Of a stretch of 57,588 nt of DNA, positions 20,609-30,771 are shown in pieces. This DNA is from Rhodospirillaceae bacterium (GTDB lineage Bacteria > Pseudomonadota > Alphaproteobacteria > Thalassobaculales > Thalassobaculaceae), in NCBI GenBank assembly GCA_002722775.1, contig PBMU01000020.1:1-57588 (forward strand), read 5' to 3'. How positions within the stretch are numbered: position 1 is the first letter of the stretch; every line of letters starts with the position of its first letter. A program made the translations under genes and the position numbers. The notes beneath the pieces are model-generated. The model saw only the letters and a program-made list of their open reading frames with translations. It made no database searches and was not told the origin of the DNA.

Positions 20609-21559
20609 GTGAAGATGAAAATCGGTTTTATCGGCCTTGGCACGATGGGAGCGCATTTCGCGACTAATCTGCAGAAGGCGGGTCATGATCTTATTGTACA
20701 TGACTTAAGCCGGCGGATCGCAGAAACGCATCTTGAGAAAGGTGCTGAATGGGCACCTTCACCGCGCGCGCTTGCCGAGGTTTCAGACGTGATCATGACG
20801 TCGCTTCCCGGACCGGTGGAAATCCAGGCTGTCGCCCTCGAACCTGACAACGGATTGCTGGCCGGAATTAGTGAAGGATCGGTCTATTTTGACCTCTCGA
20901 CCAATTCGCCTACCCTAATCCGTCACATTTATCAAGTTTTCGCGGAACATGGTGCGCATGTGCTTGATGCACCGGTGAGTGGTGGGCCAAGGGGGGCCAA
21001 ATCTGGCAAACTCGCGATTTGGGTCGGCGGCGACGAGGCAGTTTTCAACGCGCACCGGACTTGTCTCGATGCGATGGGCGACCAAGTAAAATATATTGGC
21101 CCGATCGGCGCAGGCGCTGTTGCCAAGCTAGTTCACAACAGTGCCGGCTACACCATCCAGGCGGCGATAGCTGAGGTGTTTACTACCGGTGTTAAGGCTG
21201 GCGTGCCACCGTTGGCTCTTTGGGATGCGATCCGTCAGGGGGCCAGGGGCCGGGTGCGCACTTTTGACAGTTTGGCTGACCATTTCCTGGTTAACAATTA
21301 CGATCCACCGAACTTTGCCTTGAAGCTGGCGCACAAGGATATCTCGCTTGCTTGCGAGCTCGGTCGCGAAATGGAAGTGCCGATGCGCCTCGTCAACCTA
21401 GCCCAGCAGGAAATGCGCGAGGCCTTGAATCGGGGTTGGGGCCACAGGGATAGCCGTTCCTTTCTATTATTGCAGCAGGAGCGTGCCGGAGTGCGTGTCG
21501 AGGAAAAGCCTGAGGATGTTGCTGCGGTCCTTGCCCTGGACCCGGCTGGCAAAGGCTGA
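20609..21559 (+). CDS. NAD(P)-dependent oxidoreductase, 3-hydroxyisobutyrate dehydrogenase family
   Basis: 316 aa; MKIGFIGLGTMGAHFATNLQKAGHDL, DAPVSGGPRGAKSGKLAIWVGG, GPIGAGAVAKLVHN. Confidence 0.92.
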   Translation: MKMKIGFIGLGTMGAHFATNLQKAGHDLIVHDLSRRIAETHLEKGAEWAPSPRALAEVSDVIMTSLPGPVEIQAVALEPDNGLLAGISEGSVYFDLSTNSPTLIRHIYQVFAEHGAHVLDAPVSGGPRGAKSGKLAIWVGGDEAVFNAHRTCLDAMGDQVKYIGPIGAGAVAKLVHNSAGYTIQAAIAEVFTTGVKAGVPPLALWDAIRQGARGRVRTFDSLADHFLVNNYDPPNFALKLAHKDISLACELGREMEVPMRLVNLAQQEMREALNRGWGHRDSRSFLLLQQERAGVRVEEKPEDVAAVLALDPAGKG

Positions 21560-21656
21560 TCGTGAATTAACGATCAAACACCCGATAGACATCCTGCTTT
21601 TTGCTGGCCATGCATGGGTATATATCTATTCTCGAAAACTGAAGGGGAGTAACGTG

Positions 21657-22670
21657 ATGTCGGATGCGACCTTGGGTGAGCGCAATGCTCGCGGAGAATG
21701 GCGCCCGGAAGCGCCGATCGCGTTGGCGCCGATCAACCACTGGCCGCCCCATCCCTCTGCAATTCTGAGATGGTGCTTTGGTAATCCGGGTTATATTTGG
21801 CCCTATAACGCACTCTGGCTCGCAATTGCAGTGGCGACTTGGGCTTGGCTGACGCCAGAACTCGCGATCATGAAAACGCTGGAGCTCTGGTGGATGGGTT
21901 TGATCCTGGCTCGCAACATTGCCTTTATAGTTCTGTTATTCGGAGGATTGCACCTTTATTTTTACGTCTTAAGGGGGCAGGGCGACGCCCACCGCTTCAA
22001 CACCGAACCCTTGGCCACGAACAGTCGGCGATTTTTGTTCCGGAACCAGGTGCGCGACAACATGGCCCGCACGCTTGTCTTTGGTGTGCCTGTCTTTACC
22101 AGTTTTGAGATAGCTACATATTGGGGTTTCGCGAACGGCTATCTTGGTTTCCCAGGCCTGGTGTCCGATCCGGTTCTGTTCTGGGGCTGGTTTGTGGTGG
22201 CGCTATTGTTTGCACCAGTGATTCACGCCGTACACTTTTATCTCGGACATCGCCTGCTGCACGTTCGTTTTCTCTACAAGACAGTTCATGCGCTGCATCA
22301 CCGCAATGTCGAGATTGGCCCGTGGTCGGGCCTCGCCATGCATCCCGTCGAGCATGTAATATATTTCTCGACGGTTTGTGTGCAGTGGCTGATCGCGCTG
22401 CACCCTGTGAACGCGCTATTCCAAATCCAGATTGCCGCGTTCTATCCGGCTTTGGGTCATTCTGGTTTCGAGCGGCTGAAAATCGGTGATGGACAGGGCC
22501 TGGAAGGCGGAAGCTACTTCCACTATCTGCACCACAAGCATTTCGAGTGTAACTACGGCGGCAGCTTGGTGCCGTTGGACAAGTGGTTTGGCACCTTTCA
22601 CGATGGGACGCCGGAGGCACACGCCTTGATGCGTGAGCGGTTGCGCGAACGACGGGTAGCGAATGCCTGA
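21657..22670 (+). CDS. sterol desaturase / fatty acid hydroxylase superfamily protein
   Basis: Hydrophobic protein with His boxes HFYLGHRLLH, HALHHRN, HYLHHKHFECNYG; start reassigned to 21657. Confidence 0.88.
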   Translation: MSDATLGERNARGEWRPEAPIALAPINHWPPHPSAILRWCFGNPGYIWPYNALWLAIAVATWAWLTPELAIMKTLELWWMGLILARNIAFIVLLFGGLHLYFYVLRGQGDAHRFNTEPLATNSRRFLFRNQVRDNMARTLVFGVPVFTSFEIATYWGFANGYLGFPGLVSDPVLFWGWFVVALLFAPVIHAVHFYLGHRLLHVRFLYKTVHALHHRNVEIGPWSGLAMHPVEHVIYFSTVCVQWLIALHPVNALFQIQIAAFYPALGHSGFERLKIGDGQGLEGGSYFHYLHHKHFECNYGGSLVPLDKWFGTFHDGTPEAHALMRERLRERRVANA

Positions 22671-22967
22671 CTCGACGTCGAATTTGACTTTCTGGATTTC
22701 CTGTCTGGGAGCCTAGGCGATTTCGAACCTAAGACCACCGCGGCACGTCGGGTTTTAGGTGGTGTGGGCATGCGGCGTGGAGCATTAGGCCGTTCTATTT
22801 CTCTTTGACACCATAAACAGCTATTTTATGGAGTATTTCCCACCCACTAAGCTGTGTTGCGGTTGGTTCGTTATAATCACGACCTCCTTAGGGGTTACTG
22901 GGCGATGGAGTTAACCCGTACTGGGCTTAGACTCAAAAGTGGAAGATACCGAAAAAGGGGAGTAGCG

Positions 22968-23618
22968 ATGAAACTCTACATTGATCCGATTACAGTGAAC
23001 TGTCGAAAGGTGGTCGCCGGCCTCGACCTGATCGGTGCCGACTACGAAGAGGAACGGTTAAGTTATTTCGGTGGTGATCACAAACAGGCGGCGTACACCG
23101 CAATCAATCCGAACGCGGAACTTCCGGCACTCGTTGATGGCGACATGAAACTTTGGGAGTCGAACGCTATCTTGGTCTATGCGGCAGAGAAAATGCAAAA
23201 CGGCGAGGCCTATCCGCCTGATCCGAAGGTGCGCGCGGATATCACCCGGTGGCTGCTCTGGGAATCGAGCAAATGGTTTGAGGCGTGCTACGTTTACTTA
23301 GTCGAAAATGTGGTCAAGCCAATGCTCGATAATACTCCGGATAAGGCGATTCTTGATGCACATGCGCCGATGTTCCATGCGCGCGCTGCCGTCCTAGAAG
23401 CAAGCCTCGTTGATCGTCAGTGGTTGTCGGCGGGGCATCCGACTATCGCCGACATCGCGATTGCTTCGCCGATGCATCTTCACGGTGTTCAGAAATTGCC
23501 CCTCGTTGATTACCCCAATATTCTGGGCTGGATTGCGCGGGTCGAGGCGCTGCCTTGCTGGCAGAAATCCGATCCGGTCCCACATATCCCGCCGGAACTT
23601 TTGGCCAAAGTGGGCTAG
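22968..23618 (+). CDS. glutathione S-transferase family protein
   Basis: MKLYIDPITVNCRKVVAGLDLIGADYEEERL, NPNAELPALVDGDMKLWESNAILVYAAEK. Confidence 0.9.
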   Translation: MKLYIDPITVNCRKVVAGLDLIGADYEEERLSYFGGDHKQAAYTAINPNAELPALVDGDMKLWESNAILVYAAEKMQNGEAYPPDPKVRADITRWLLWESSKWFEACYVYLVENVVKPMLDNTPDKAILDAHAPMFHARAAVLEASLVDRQWLSAGHPTIADIAIASPMHLHGVQKLPLVDYPNILGWIARVEALPCWQKSDPVPHIPPELLAKVG

Positions 23619-23860
23619 CGAGAGTGGGTCAGCCGGTCCAATTCGGACCGTCACCTTCGTGCATAAAAAGAGCGCAACGGTGCGTCCAAGCAGAAATTGG
23701 AGACGGTTCTTGATCAGTCGTTGAAGTTTCAACGGATTACTTCCCACCATTTAGGTGAACTCCAGATCGGGGGAGTGGGATTCATGGGGCGCCATTTTAT
23801 GTCCAATCGTAGAAAGAACATCCCGACAGCCGTGGTCTAAAATCATAAGGCTCTGCCTGT

Positions 23861-24574
23861 CTAAACCATAGGTTCGTCGCGGCAGTTGATCGTTACCTCA
23901 GCGATTGAGGCAGAGTTGGAAAGCGCTAGTACCGTGGTAACCACTTCGGCGATATCCTCTGGTTTGGTCATATCTTTTCGTGGGAAGCTCTCAATGGCTT
24001 GGGTCATGTCGGTCGCAACATAGCCCGGGCAAAGCGCGGTACAGCGCACTCCGTCAGCCCATCCTGCGTGGCGGGTCGCGTGAGAGAGCGCAACGGCAGC
24101 GAACTTGGTCATCGAATAGCCGATGCCTGCATCGTAGACTATTTTGCCAGCGAGCGAGGCAATGTTTACCACGCGGCCAGCACCCGAGCGGCGCAGATGA
24201 GGTAACGCCTCTCGCACCATAGAAAGTGGCCCCTTGACGTTAACCTCCCACATCCGGTCGAGCGTCCCGTCGTCGGCGTCTTCGACCGTGACGCGTGCCG
24301 CCATGCCGGCATTGTTTATCAGACCATCGAGACGGCCGAATTTATTAACGGTTTTATCGATCCAGGTACGGTGACTCGCGACGTCTTCCGCTTCATAGTG
24401 AGCTTTGAGGAAATTTTTAGTGTTCCACTCGTCGGTCAATGTGGCGAGCGAGCTTAGATCGCGGGCGCCAAGGCTCAGCCGATAGCCTGCCGCGTTAAGG
24501 CGTTTCGCGATAGCGCTCCCTATCCCCCGGTTCGCACCGGATATCATGATCACGCGTCCATTGGGCACCAACAT
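23861..24574 (-). CDS. SDR family oxidoreductase
   Basis: VIMISGANRGIGSAIAKRLN, INNAGMAARV, YSMTKFAAVALSHATRHAGW. Confidence 0.9.
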   Translation of the reverse strand: MLVPNGRVIMISGANRGIGSAIAKRLNAAGYRLSLGARDLSSLATLTDEWNTKNFLKAHYEAEDVASHRTWIDKTVNKFGRLDGLINNAGMAARVTVEDADDGTLDRMWEVNVKGPLSMVREALPHLRRSGAGRVVNIASLAGKIVYDAGIGYSMTKFAAVALSHATRHAGWADGVRCTALCPGYVATDMTQAIESFPRKDMTKPEDIAEVVTTVLALSNSASIAEVTINCRDEPMV

Positions 24575-24594
24575 CAGGTCTTCTTTCGCTCGTC

Positions 24595-25587
24595 TCAGAC
24601 GTAAATTGCTAGACAACGCACCTCGGCACTCCAACGGTCCGGAGCGTTCAGCGGGGTAGTGGGGTCGTCGAAAGCACTGTGGAAGCTGAAAGTGCAGGGT
24701 GCCTCCGGTGTGATCGAATCTGGCTCCTCACCGTTAGAAAGGGCCAATGCGCCAGCCGAATCCCATTGTTTAATGAGAAGGGCTTCGTCCCGGGTTAAGT
24801 AAGGAAAGAAATGCCAAGTATGGCGATCGGCGTGTTTTGCGAAATAGTTCTCGCCAATCCTGTCTTGATAATGGATCTCCAAGACGACTAAGTCTTCAGG
24901 ATCAACGCTTGCCGCGTCGCAGAGTGCTAGCGGGTGGGTTGCAACTGGTTCGTCGGCGATGTTGCGCCAGAGATTGATGATCGCATACCTCCCGTTAGCC
25001 AACGCACGTTCGACGTCCCTAGAATTGAGAAGAGTTTCCCCTTCGGCGAGCGTGGTTTGATAGGTATCGTTTCTGGCCGGGGGTTTTGCCAGATCGCGCA
25101 AGCGCTGGGGCGCACTGGTAAGGGTGTAGTCGCCATGCACCAGATGTGCGGGTCCTTGGACCTGCTGCCCACCCTTGATGCGGTGTTTGGTTTGTTTTCC
25201 CGTGGCCGAGCGCACATTGTGATCGAAGGCGATGACAAAATCCGCACCGCAGGCGTCGCGCACGATTTCAGCGCAGGCCGGGTAATAATGGTGCACGACT
25301 TGCTCTTGATTCAAAAAGTCAAATTTTGGAAGGGGTGGCGGCGTCCGGATGAGTTCGAACCCATTCGCCCGCAGTGTGTGTCGGTCAATTTTACCGAAAG
25401 CACGTGCATCGCCGATAGGTATATCATGCTCTACCAAATCAATTCCCTTGCGCCCGGTATCGCTGCCATCGCGGTCACGATGGGTGAGCACTTTCCCGTT
25501 GCGATACAGCGAGGATTCAACGTCGGGCGCCATGTATTTTAATCTGCCGGTTCGTGTATCAGGATTGGTTCTTGCTGATGTCCCCAT
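24595..25587 (-). CDS. CmcJ/NvfI family oxidoreductase
   Basis: Family-like regions VIAFDHNVRS, AHLVHGDYTLTSAPQRL, YAIINLWRNIADEPVATHPLALCDAASV, WHFFPYLTRDEALLIKQWDS. Confidence 0.85.
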   Translation of the reverse strand: MGTSARTNPDTRTGRLKYMAPDVESSLYRNGKVLTHRDRDGSDTGRKGIDLVEHDIPIGDARAFGKIDRHTLRANGFELIRTPPPLPKFDFLNQEQVVHHYYPACAEIVRDACGADFVIAFDHNVRSATGKQTKHRIKGGQQVQGPAHLVHGDYTLTSAPQRLRDLAKPPARNDTYQTTLAEGETLLNSRDVERALANGRYAIINLWRNIADEPVATHPLALCDAASVDPEDLVVLEIHYQDRIGENYFAKHADRHTWHFFPYLTRDEALLIKQWDSAGALALSNGEEPDSITPEAPCTFSFHSAFDDPTTPLNAPDRWSAEVRCLAIYV

Positions 25588-25932
25588 CACGATGTCTTCC
25601 TATATGTCAATTGTTTAAGAAGAACTTTTTCGTATTATGACATTTTAGCAGATCCTGACCGCAGGAAGGGGCCTTTGAAGACCCGCCTTTCCCCGATCGC
25701 GATAAAGCGTTTCCCATTTAGGCCTTGAATTTTTGCGATGCAGCCTCATGACCCTGTGCAGTTCAACAATGACTGCCATCATTGGCACCAAGAATTGATC
25801 AAATTGGCGAATACGTAAAGAGTGTGTTTGATGTGGAGAGGTAGAACTCTATGGGCATGATGGGTGCGGTGATTAGGGGTCGATCAGATAAAACCGAGTA
25901 CCCGTTAATGACAACGTGAAATTGCCAGGGTT

Positions 25933-27331
25933 TCAATGCGATACCCTGGCACTGAAGATTTCGGAGAATGAAGCATGATTTTCCAGCGACCAACATTTGG
26001 CAAGAAGCAGTTCGGCCTCGCGACGATTAAGAACCGTTCCCGCTTGATCGAGGAACTTTGTCGAGAGTTGATCGTCTGTCATTGGTCGCTCAGCACTGCC
26101 TAAGCAATGTATCACCTGTTCCTTGATGCGCTTTCCGTCTTTAGTTTCTATCGTCAATTTTGCGGCGTCACGAGTGAGACTTAAATTTGGTTTGGGGGAA
26201 ACCTTACGACGTAGGGATACGACAGCTGGATCGTTGACACAGTTATCATCGCCTTCGGCGAGCCCAGCCCTCCCTCGTGCGAGGGCTGCCGCCGCCCAAT
26301 GCTGCACGCTTACCTGGGCTAGTTGGCTGTTTTCCGGTTCGGGACGATCGCAAAGTATTAGACAGAGCGGGTTTACCTCGATGACGATCTTCTCGATAGA
26401 GTGGATATCAACAGGCGAATTTGCCGCGAATGCGAGGCAGGCATCTAACACGGGATGAATTACGATGCCGCAGGGATACGGCTTGAATGTATTGTCTTGC
26501 ACGTACCATTGCTCCCCTAAGCTAGCAATGGCGGCTGCAGGATTGGCGCGGATGGCAAAGACATCGAAGTATCCGTTTTTTCCCTCCAATGATTTCTCCG
26601 AAGCGGTGAACCCGCGCTCGGCCAACACTGCGGCCTGGAGCCCGCAGCGAGCGGCGTGCGCGGGTACGAAGCTGGTACACATACTGCCGTGGGTCTGCCG
26701 AAAGCCGGAAGCCTGATTTGCGGCTAAACCCATTGCCCAACACGCTCGCTCGCTCGAAAGGCCCATGATTCGCGAAGAGGCTGCAGCAGCCGAGACACCG
26801 CCGGCAATCCCACTTGCATACCAACCAAGTTGGCCCTGCGCAGGTGGAGCCAGTAAGGCGGTACCAAGGCGGATCTGGATCTCAATTCCCAATATTAGTG
26901 CATCGAGAAGTTGCTTGCCGGATATAGGATGCATCCTAGAGCCTGTCGCTAACTCTCGCCTTTCGGCGGCTGCCAGTAATGAGGCTGCGACCGTTGCGGT
27001 CGGGTGAACTACGGTTTCGAGGTGTGTGTCGTCGAAGGCATGCGCGCTGGCAGAAAGCGCGTTCAAATACGCTGCGCTCAAACTATCAGTTCTTTCTTGC
27101 CGGCCTAGGATCGTCCCCTGTGCGGTGCCGGCAAAATTCGTTGTTTACCTCATAGGCAATCTGGCTCGTAGGATGTTTGATGCCTCCCAGCATGCAGCCA
27201 ATGATGTTGACGAAGGAACGCAGGCCAGCTCGTCGTACTTCGTCCGGTGTTTCAATTGGAGATAAAATGAAGTCGGCGAGTGTCTTCGTGACCATTGGAG
27301 TTTCGTTTCCTCCCATGATTTTCTCTGTCAC
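25933..27331 (-). pseudogene. MmgE/PrpD family protein, split by an apparent single-base frameshift
   Basis: N-terminal ORF (27331-27086) ends ...YEVNNEF; the same polypeptide resumes in another frame as AGTAQGTILGRQERTDSLSAAYLNALSASAHAFDDTHLETVVHPTA... (ORF 25933-27081). Confidence 0.82.
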
Positions 27332-27336
27332 GTCAT

Positions 27337-28572
27337 TTATAACCCTATGGTTCGCGAGCGGAGCCTAAGGATCAGAGCGCCAATAATGACAAGATTGGCG
27401 AAGTTGAAGACGACCCCGATCAGAAATGCCGGATTGTAGGACCCAGTTAAGTCGAATACGGTGCCCCCAAGCCAGGACCCGATCGCCATGCCGCCGCTGG
27501 CGGAAAGTATGATGATCGCGGTCCGTCGCCCCGCTTCAGACGACGGTAAATATTCACGCACGATCACCGGATAACTTGGCAAGATCCCTCCATATCCGAC
27601 CCCGAACATCGCCGCCACCAAATAGATGGTGATTAGGTTTTCGCTAAAGGCCAGAGCAAGAAGGAACAGCATCTGGGTTACCGAGAAGATGAACAAGGTG
27701 CACAAGCCGCCGAAACGCTGACCCAGAAAGCCAACACCGAAAAAACTGCCGATGGCGGCGCAGGTCAGCGTCACCGAAAGGATCTCAGCGCCTCGGGCCG
27801 AATCATGGCCGAGGTCGCTAACATGTGCAACGAGATGAGCGAGTGGTAATGCCATTGCGACACAGCATCCAATCGAAGCGACCATCAAAATTAATTGTAG
27901 TCGGTTTGCCGACATGATTTGACGTGGCTCCCCTCTCACCACTTCGTGGTCGTTAATGATGCCGTTGTGTGGGTAGGCGCTCGGTGCGGGCGGTTTCTGT
28001 CTCAAGATCAGCACCAATGGTAGCATAGTTAAGAGACAGAACACGCCATACCAAGTCGCGGTTTCGCGCCAGCCGACAGAGTTAAAAAAGTGCTGGAAGA
28101 TCGGAGGCCAGACCGCACCCGCCAAAGCTTGACCTGAACCCACGATCCCTACGGCGACACTTTTCTTGTGTTCAAACCACCGGGTTATGTTTGCTGTTAG
28201 CGGCGTGAACAGGGCGGCACGGCCAAGAAAACCCATCATTACACCATAGATAAGATAGAGGTGCCAGGGAGCTTCTATATGAGCGGTCAAAATGGCGCCA
28301 ATACCAATCATGCAGGCGCCGAGTAGGGCTGGTATTCCAAGTCCCGCACGATCGAGGCAATAACCCATGAAGATTCCACCGATTCCGCCACCGAAATATT
28401 GCAACGCATAAGCTGTCGACGGAATGGCTCTTGGCCAGTCAAACTCATTGCTGATTGGCTTTAACGCTACTACGACGAAGTAGACGGCCCCGGTGCCAAT
28501 CACCATAAAGGCCAAAGAGGCTGCAAGAACGAAATTGCGTCGCCTCGCTTCGATTTGGGATATCTGATTCAC
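27337..28572 (-). CDS. MFS transporter
   Basis: 411 aa with ~12 hydrophobic segments; GGGIGGIFMGYCLDRAG, GIVGSGQALAGAVWPPIFQ. Confidence 0.88.
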   Translation of the reverse strand: MNQISQIEARRRNFVLAASLAFMVIGTGAVYFVVVALKPISNEFDWPRAIPSTAYALQYFGGGIGGIFMGYCLDRAGLGIPALLGACMIGIGAILTAHIEAPWHLYLIYGVMMGFLGRAALFTPLTANITRWFEHKKSVAVGIVGSGQALAGAVWPPIFQHFFNSVGWRETATWYGVFCLLTMLPLVLILRQKPPAPSAYPHNGIINDHEVVRGEPRQIMSANRLQLILMVASIGCCVAMALPLAHLVAHVSDLGHDSARGAEILSVTLTCAAIGSFFGVGFLGQRFGGLCTLFIFSVTQMLFLLALAFSENLITIYLVAAMFGVGYGGILPSYPVIVREYLPSSEAGRRTAIIILSASGGMAIGSWLGGTVFDLTGSYNPAFLIGVVFNFANLVIIGALILRLRSRTIGL

Positions 28573-29088
28573 GCTGACCTTTTTATTGATGGTTCAGTTG
28601 TTTAAAGATGCGCAGGAGCCATTCTAGAGGCAATTCGATCAAGGACCATATTTTTGACTACCGCTCCCCTAACGTGATCCATTTCGCGGATCAGTGGCTT
28701 TGACCTAGAGAACCGTGCTGGCGGCACAACGGATTTTTTTATCTGGCGGCGTGTAAGACTGTTCTCAAAAAATGATTAATGTTCTCGAGCATCCGCTGAA
28801 TTGAGGCGTGGGTAGGTTTATTAGGGGTTACAATGACCCCGAGGCCAGGATAGCGGTTGTCAAGGCTCCCACTGACATTCCTTGTGGGGCCTTCTAGACG
28901 TTGATCAGTCCGCCATGCGATTTTTTGGCGGCAGTATGGATCCTCGGGTCGGGACCAAATCTTCACCGTGCTTTACGAGGGCTATGATTTCGGAAAATTG
29001 TCTCTATGACACATAGACACAATGGGCCAATGTGCGCCGAGTAGTTTGACTGGATCAATAACGAAAATTAGGTTGTACTAGCTTTGTC

Positions 29089-29499
29089 TTATGAACCAGG
29101 CATACCGGGAGAATCTGGCACGCCCTCCTTCATCGGTGCCCATTCGGGTGCGCTTCCAGTGTAAATGTTTGTAACGATGTTAAGTCCACCTAGTTTTTGA
29201 AAGAGACCAGCTTTTAAAATCATGTGTCCGGGAAAAGCGGGTGTAGCAGAATAAATAGGGCTGCCACAATCACCACAGAAAAATCTTTCAAGATTATTGC
29301 CGCTGTCCGCTTTCTCTTCGAATTTTTTTGGACTTCCTTTAGTAATTCTGCAATCGGTCTCTGTCATTACAATGCTATAAGTGGCGACACCGCCTGTCGC
29401 CGCCTGGCAACTTGTACAATGACAGGCTATGATTTCCGACGGTACGGAATCACAGGTGACCTCAATTGCGCCGCAAAGGCAACTTCCGACATTAGACAT
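29089..29499 (-). CDS. GFA family (Mss4-like zinc-binding) protein
   Basis: CLCGAIEVTCDSVPSEIIACHCTSCQAATG...FFCGDCGSPIYS paired Cys motifs. Confidence 0.88.
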   Translation of the reverse strand: MSNVGSCLCGAIEVTCDSVPSEIIACHCTSCQAATGGVATYSIVMTETDCRITKGSPKKFEEKADSGNNLERFFCGDCGSPIYSATPAFPGHMILKAGLFQKLGGLNIVTNIYTGSAPEWAPMKEGVPDSPGMPGS

Positions 29500-29885
29500 T
29501 GCGAGCTCCATTCATTTCAATATCTATAACCCACTTTTTTTCCCGTGTTCAAGGTAATGATATAGTGATGATAAAGAATGCACAGGTCTTTCTTAATTTT
29601 CCCAATATTCTTCCAGATACTCAGACCCTAGAAAACCCTCTGGATGCGTGTACTGATGGGATAGTCCTAACTGTGCTGCTCGACGGCCTGTCTTTGTATG
29701 GTCACTTTATAGAAAAAGAAAAGGTCGATTTGGCAACCCAACAGAGTGACAAGTCATACCAAAAACCGACAAGATCGTTATGTGTTAACCTTGTATCAAT
29801 ATTTTTTATCTCGATCGGAATATTAAGTCAGAGAGGATCTACTTATTAAATATAAATCAAACTTATAGCAACGAGGGAGCGATTA

Positions 29886-29917
29886 AAAAAAAGTCGGGGC
29901 CGTCCAGGAACGGCCCC
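29886..29917 (-). terminator. Rho-independent terminator for the minus-strand gene 29995-30480
   Basis: Perfect 8-bp stem GGGGCCGT (29896-29903) / ACGGCCCC (29910-29917), followed on the minus strand by a T-rich tract (top-strand A8). Confidence 0.85.
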
Positions 29918-29994
29918 AGTTTATGGGGAGGGAGAGATCCACCGAAACACTCGGTGGGGGTGAAACTGGTCTTATTGCCTTTGGGTTAACCTTT

Positions 29995-30480
29995 CTAATG
30001 CAGAGTGGCCGCCTGGGGCCTGTTGGTGACGAGATATACCTTTGCCATAGCTTGATGATGTTCATGTACGCTTTCGAGATAGGATCGGGCTTGATGGGTA
30101 TCTTGGATTGGTTTGCCGTCGTCGAGTTGCTCAATCATACAAGTGGTGCCAATACATAAGAGGCTCTGGTATTCGTCATCTGACAAATTTGGTGTGGCGG
30201 CGAGAAAATTGTCGGCAAATGATCCGGCGAAACGCTTTATTGCCCGTCGGCGTATTTTCCAAGGCAGGGTGCGCAAATGCTCTACCCATTCACCGATCGC
30301 GCCCTGAATCTCGGCTGGCAACTGTTGGGTCATCGCGATATGGTCTGCGATCAGATTTTCATTCGCGGGACGGGGTAGATGATCGGTATAGGCCGTTCCA
30401 CCACCACGAATTTCAACACTGCTGACCCATTCTCTGGCCATTGCCGGGTTTTTCGCGCCCAAGTTTTCGAAGTCAGACAT
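29995..30480 (-). CDS. conserved hypothetical protein (~161 aa)
   Basis: MSDFENLGAKNPAMAREWVSSVEIRGGGTAYTDHLPRPANENLIADHIAMTQQ...; protein-like composition, preceded by a GA-rich ribosome-binding region and followed by a strong terminator. Confidence 0.65.
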   Translation of the reverse strand: MSDFENLGAKNPAMAREWVSSVEIRGGGTAYTDHLPRPANENLIADHIAMTQQLPAEIQGAIGEWVEHLRTLPWKIRRRAIKRFAGSFADNFLAATPNLSDDEYQSLLCIGTTCMIEQLDDGKPIQDTHQARSYLESVHEHHQAMAKVYLVTNRPQAATLH

Positions 30481-30771
30481 TCTCTCTCTCCAATTTTGGT
30501 CCGTTCGGCGGACGATAATGTGGAGAGGAAATGCAAAGCTGATGCCAGAATTGACAGCGCCTTGCCGATCGCACAAGAAGTGGCAAATTGACTATTAATT
30601 ATCTGAATAAAGGGAAAAAATCATGATGTCCGCATTTCCCAGACCGTGCTAGCTGCAGGGTGGTATCATGAAAGTGTACTCGTTTGCGGCAGGACTTGCC
30701 CGGTACTCGCGGCAGGAATTGCTGCGTGCAACCACCTTGCCGACTAGGCTTGATCCGGGCACAGTAAAGCA

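Noticed and set aside
23634-23650. Hairpin CGGTCC-AATTC-GGACCG after the GST gene.
   Set aside because: Six-bp stem without a following T-run; insufficient for a terminator call.
28739-28966. 75-aa minus-strand ORF in the gap upstream of the MFS gene.
   Set aside because: No recognisable family; could be a remnant or chance ORF.
29567-29849. AT-rich plus-strand ORF of about 93 aa near the GFA gene.
   Set aside because: No family signature and weak start context; composition alone could produce it.
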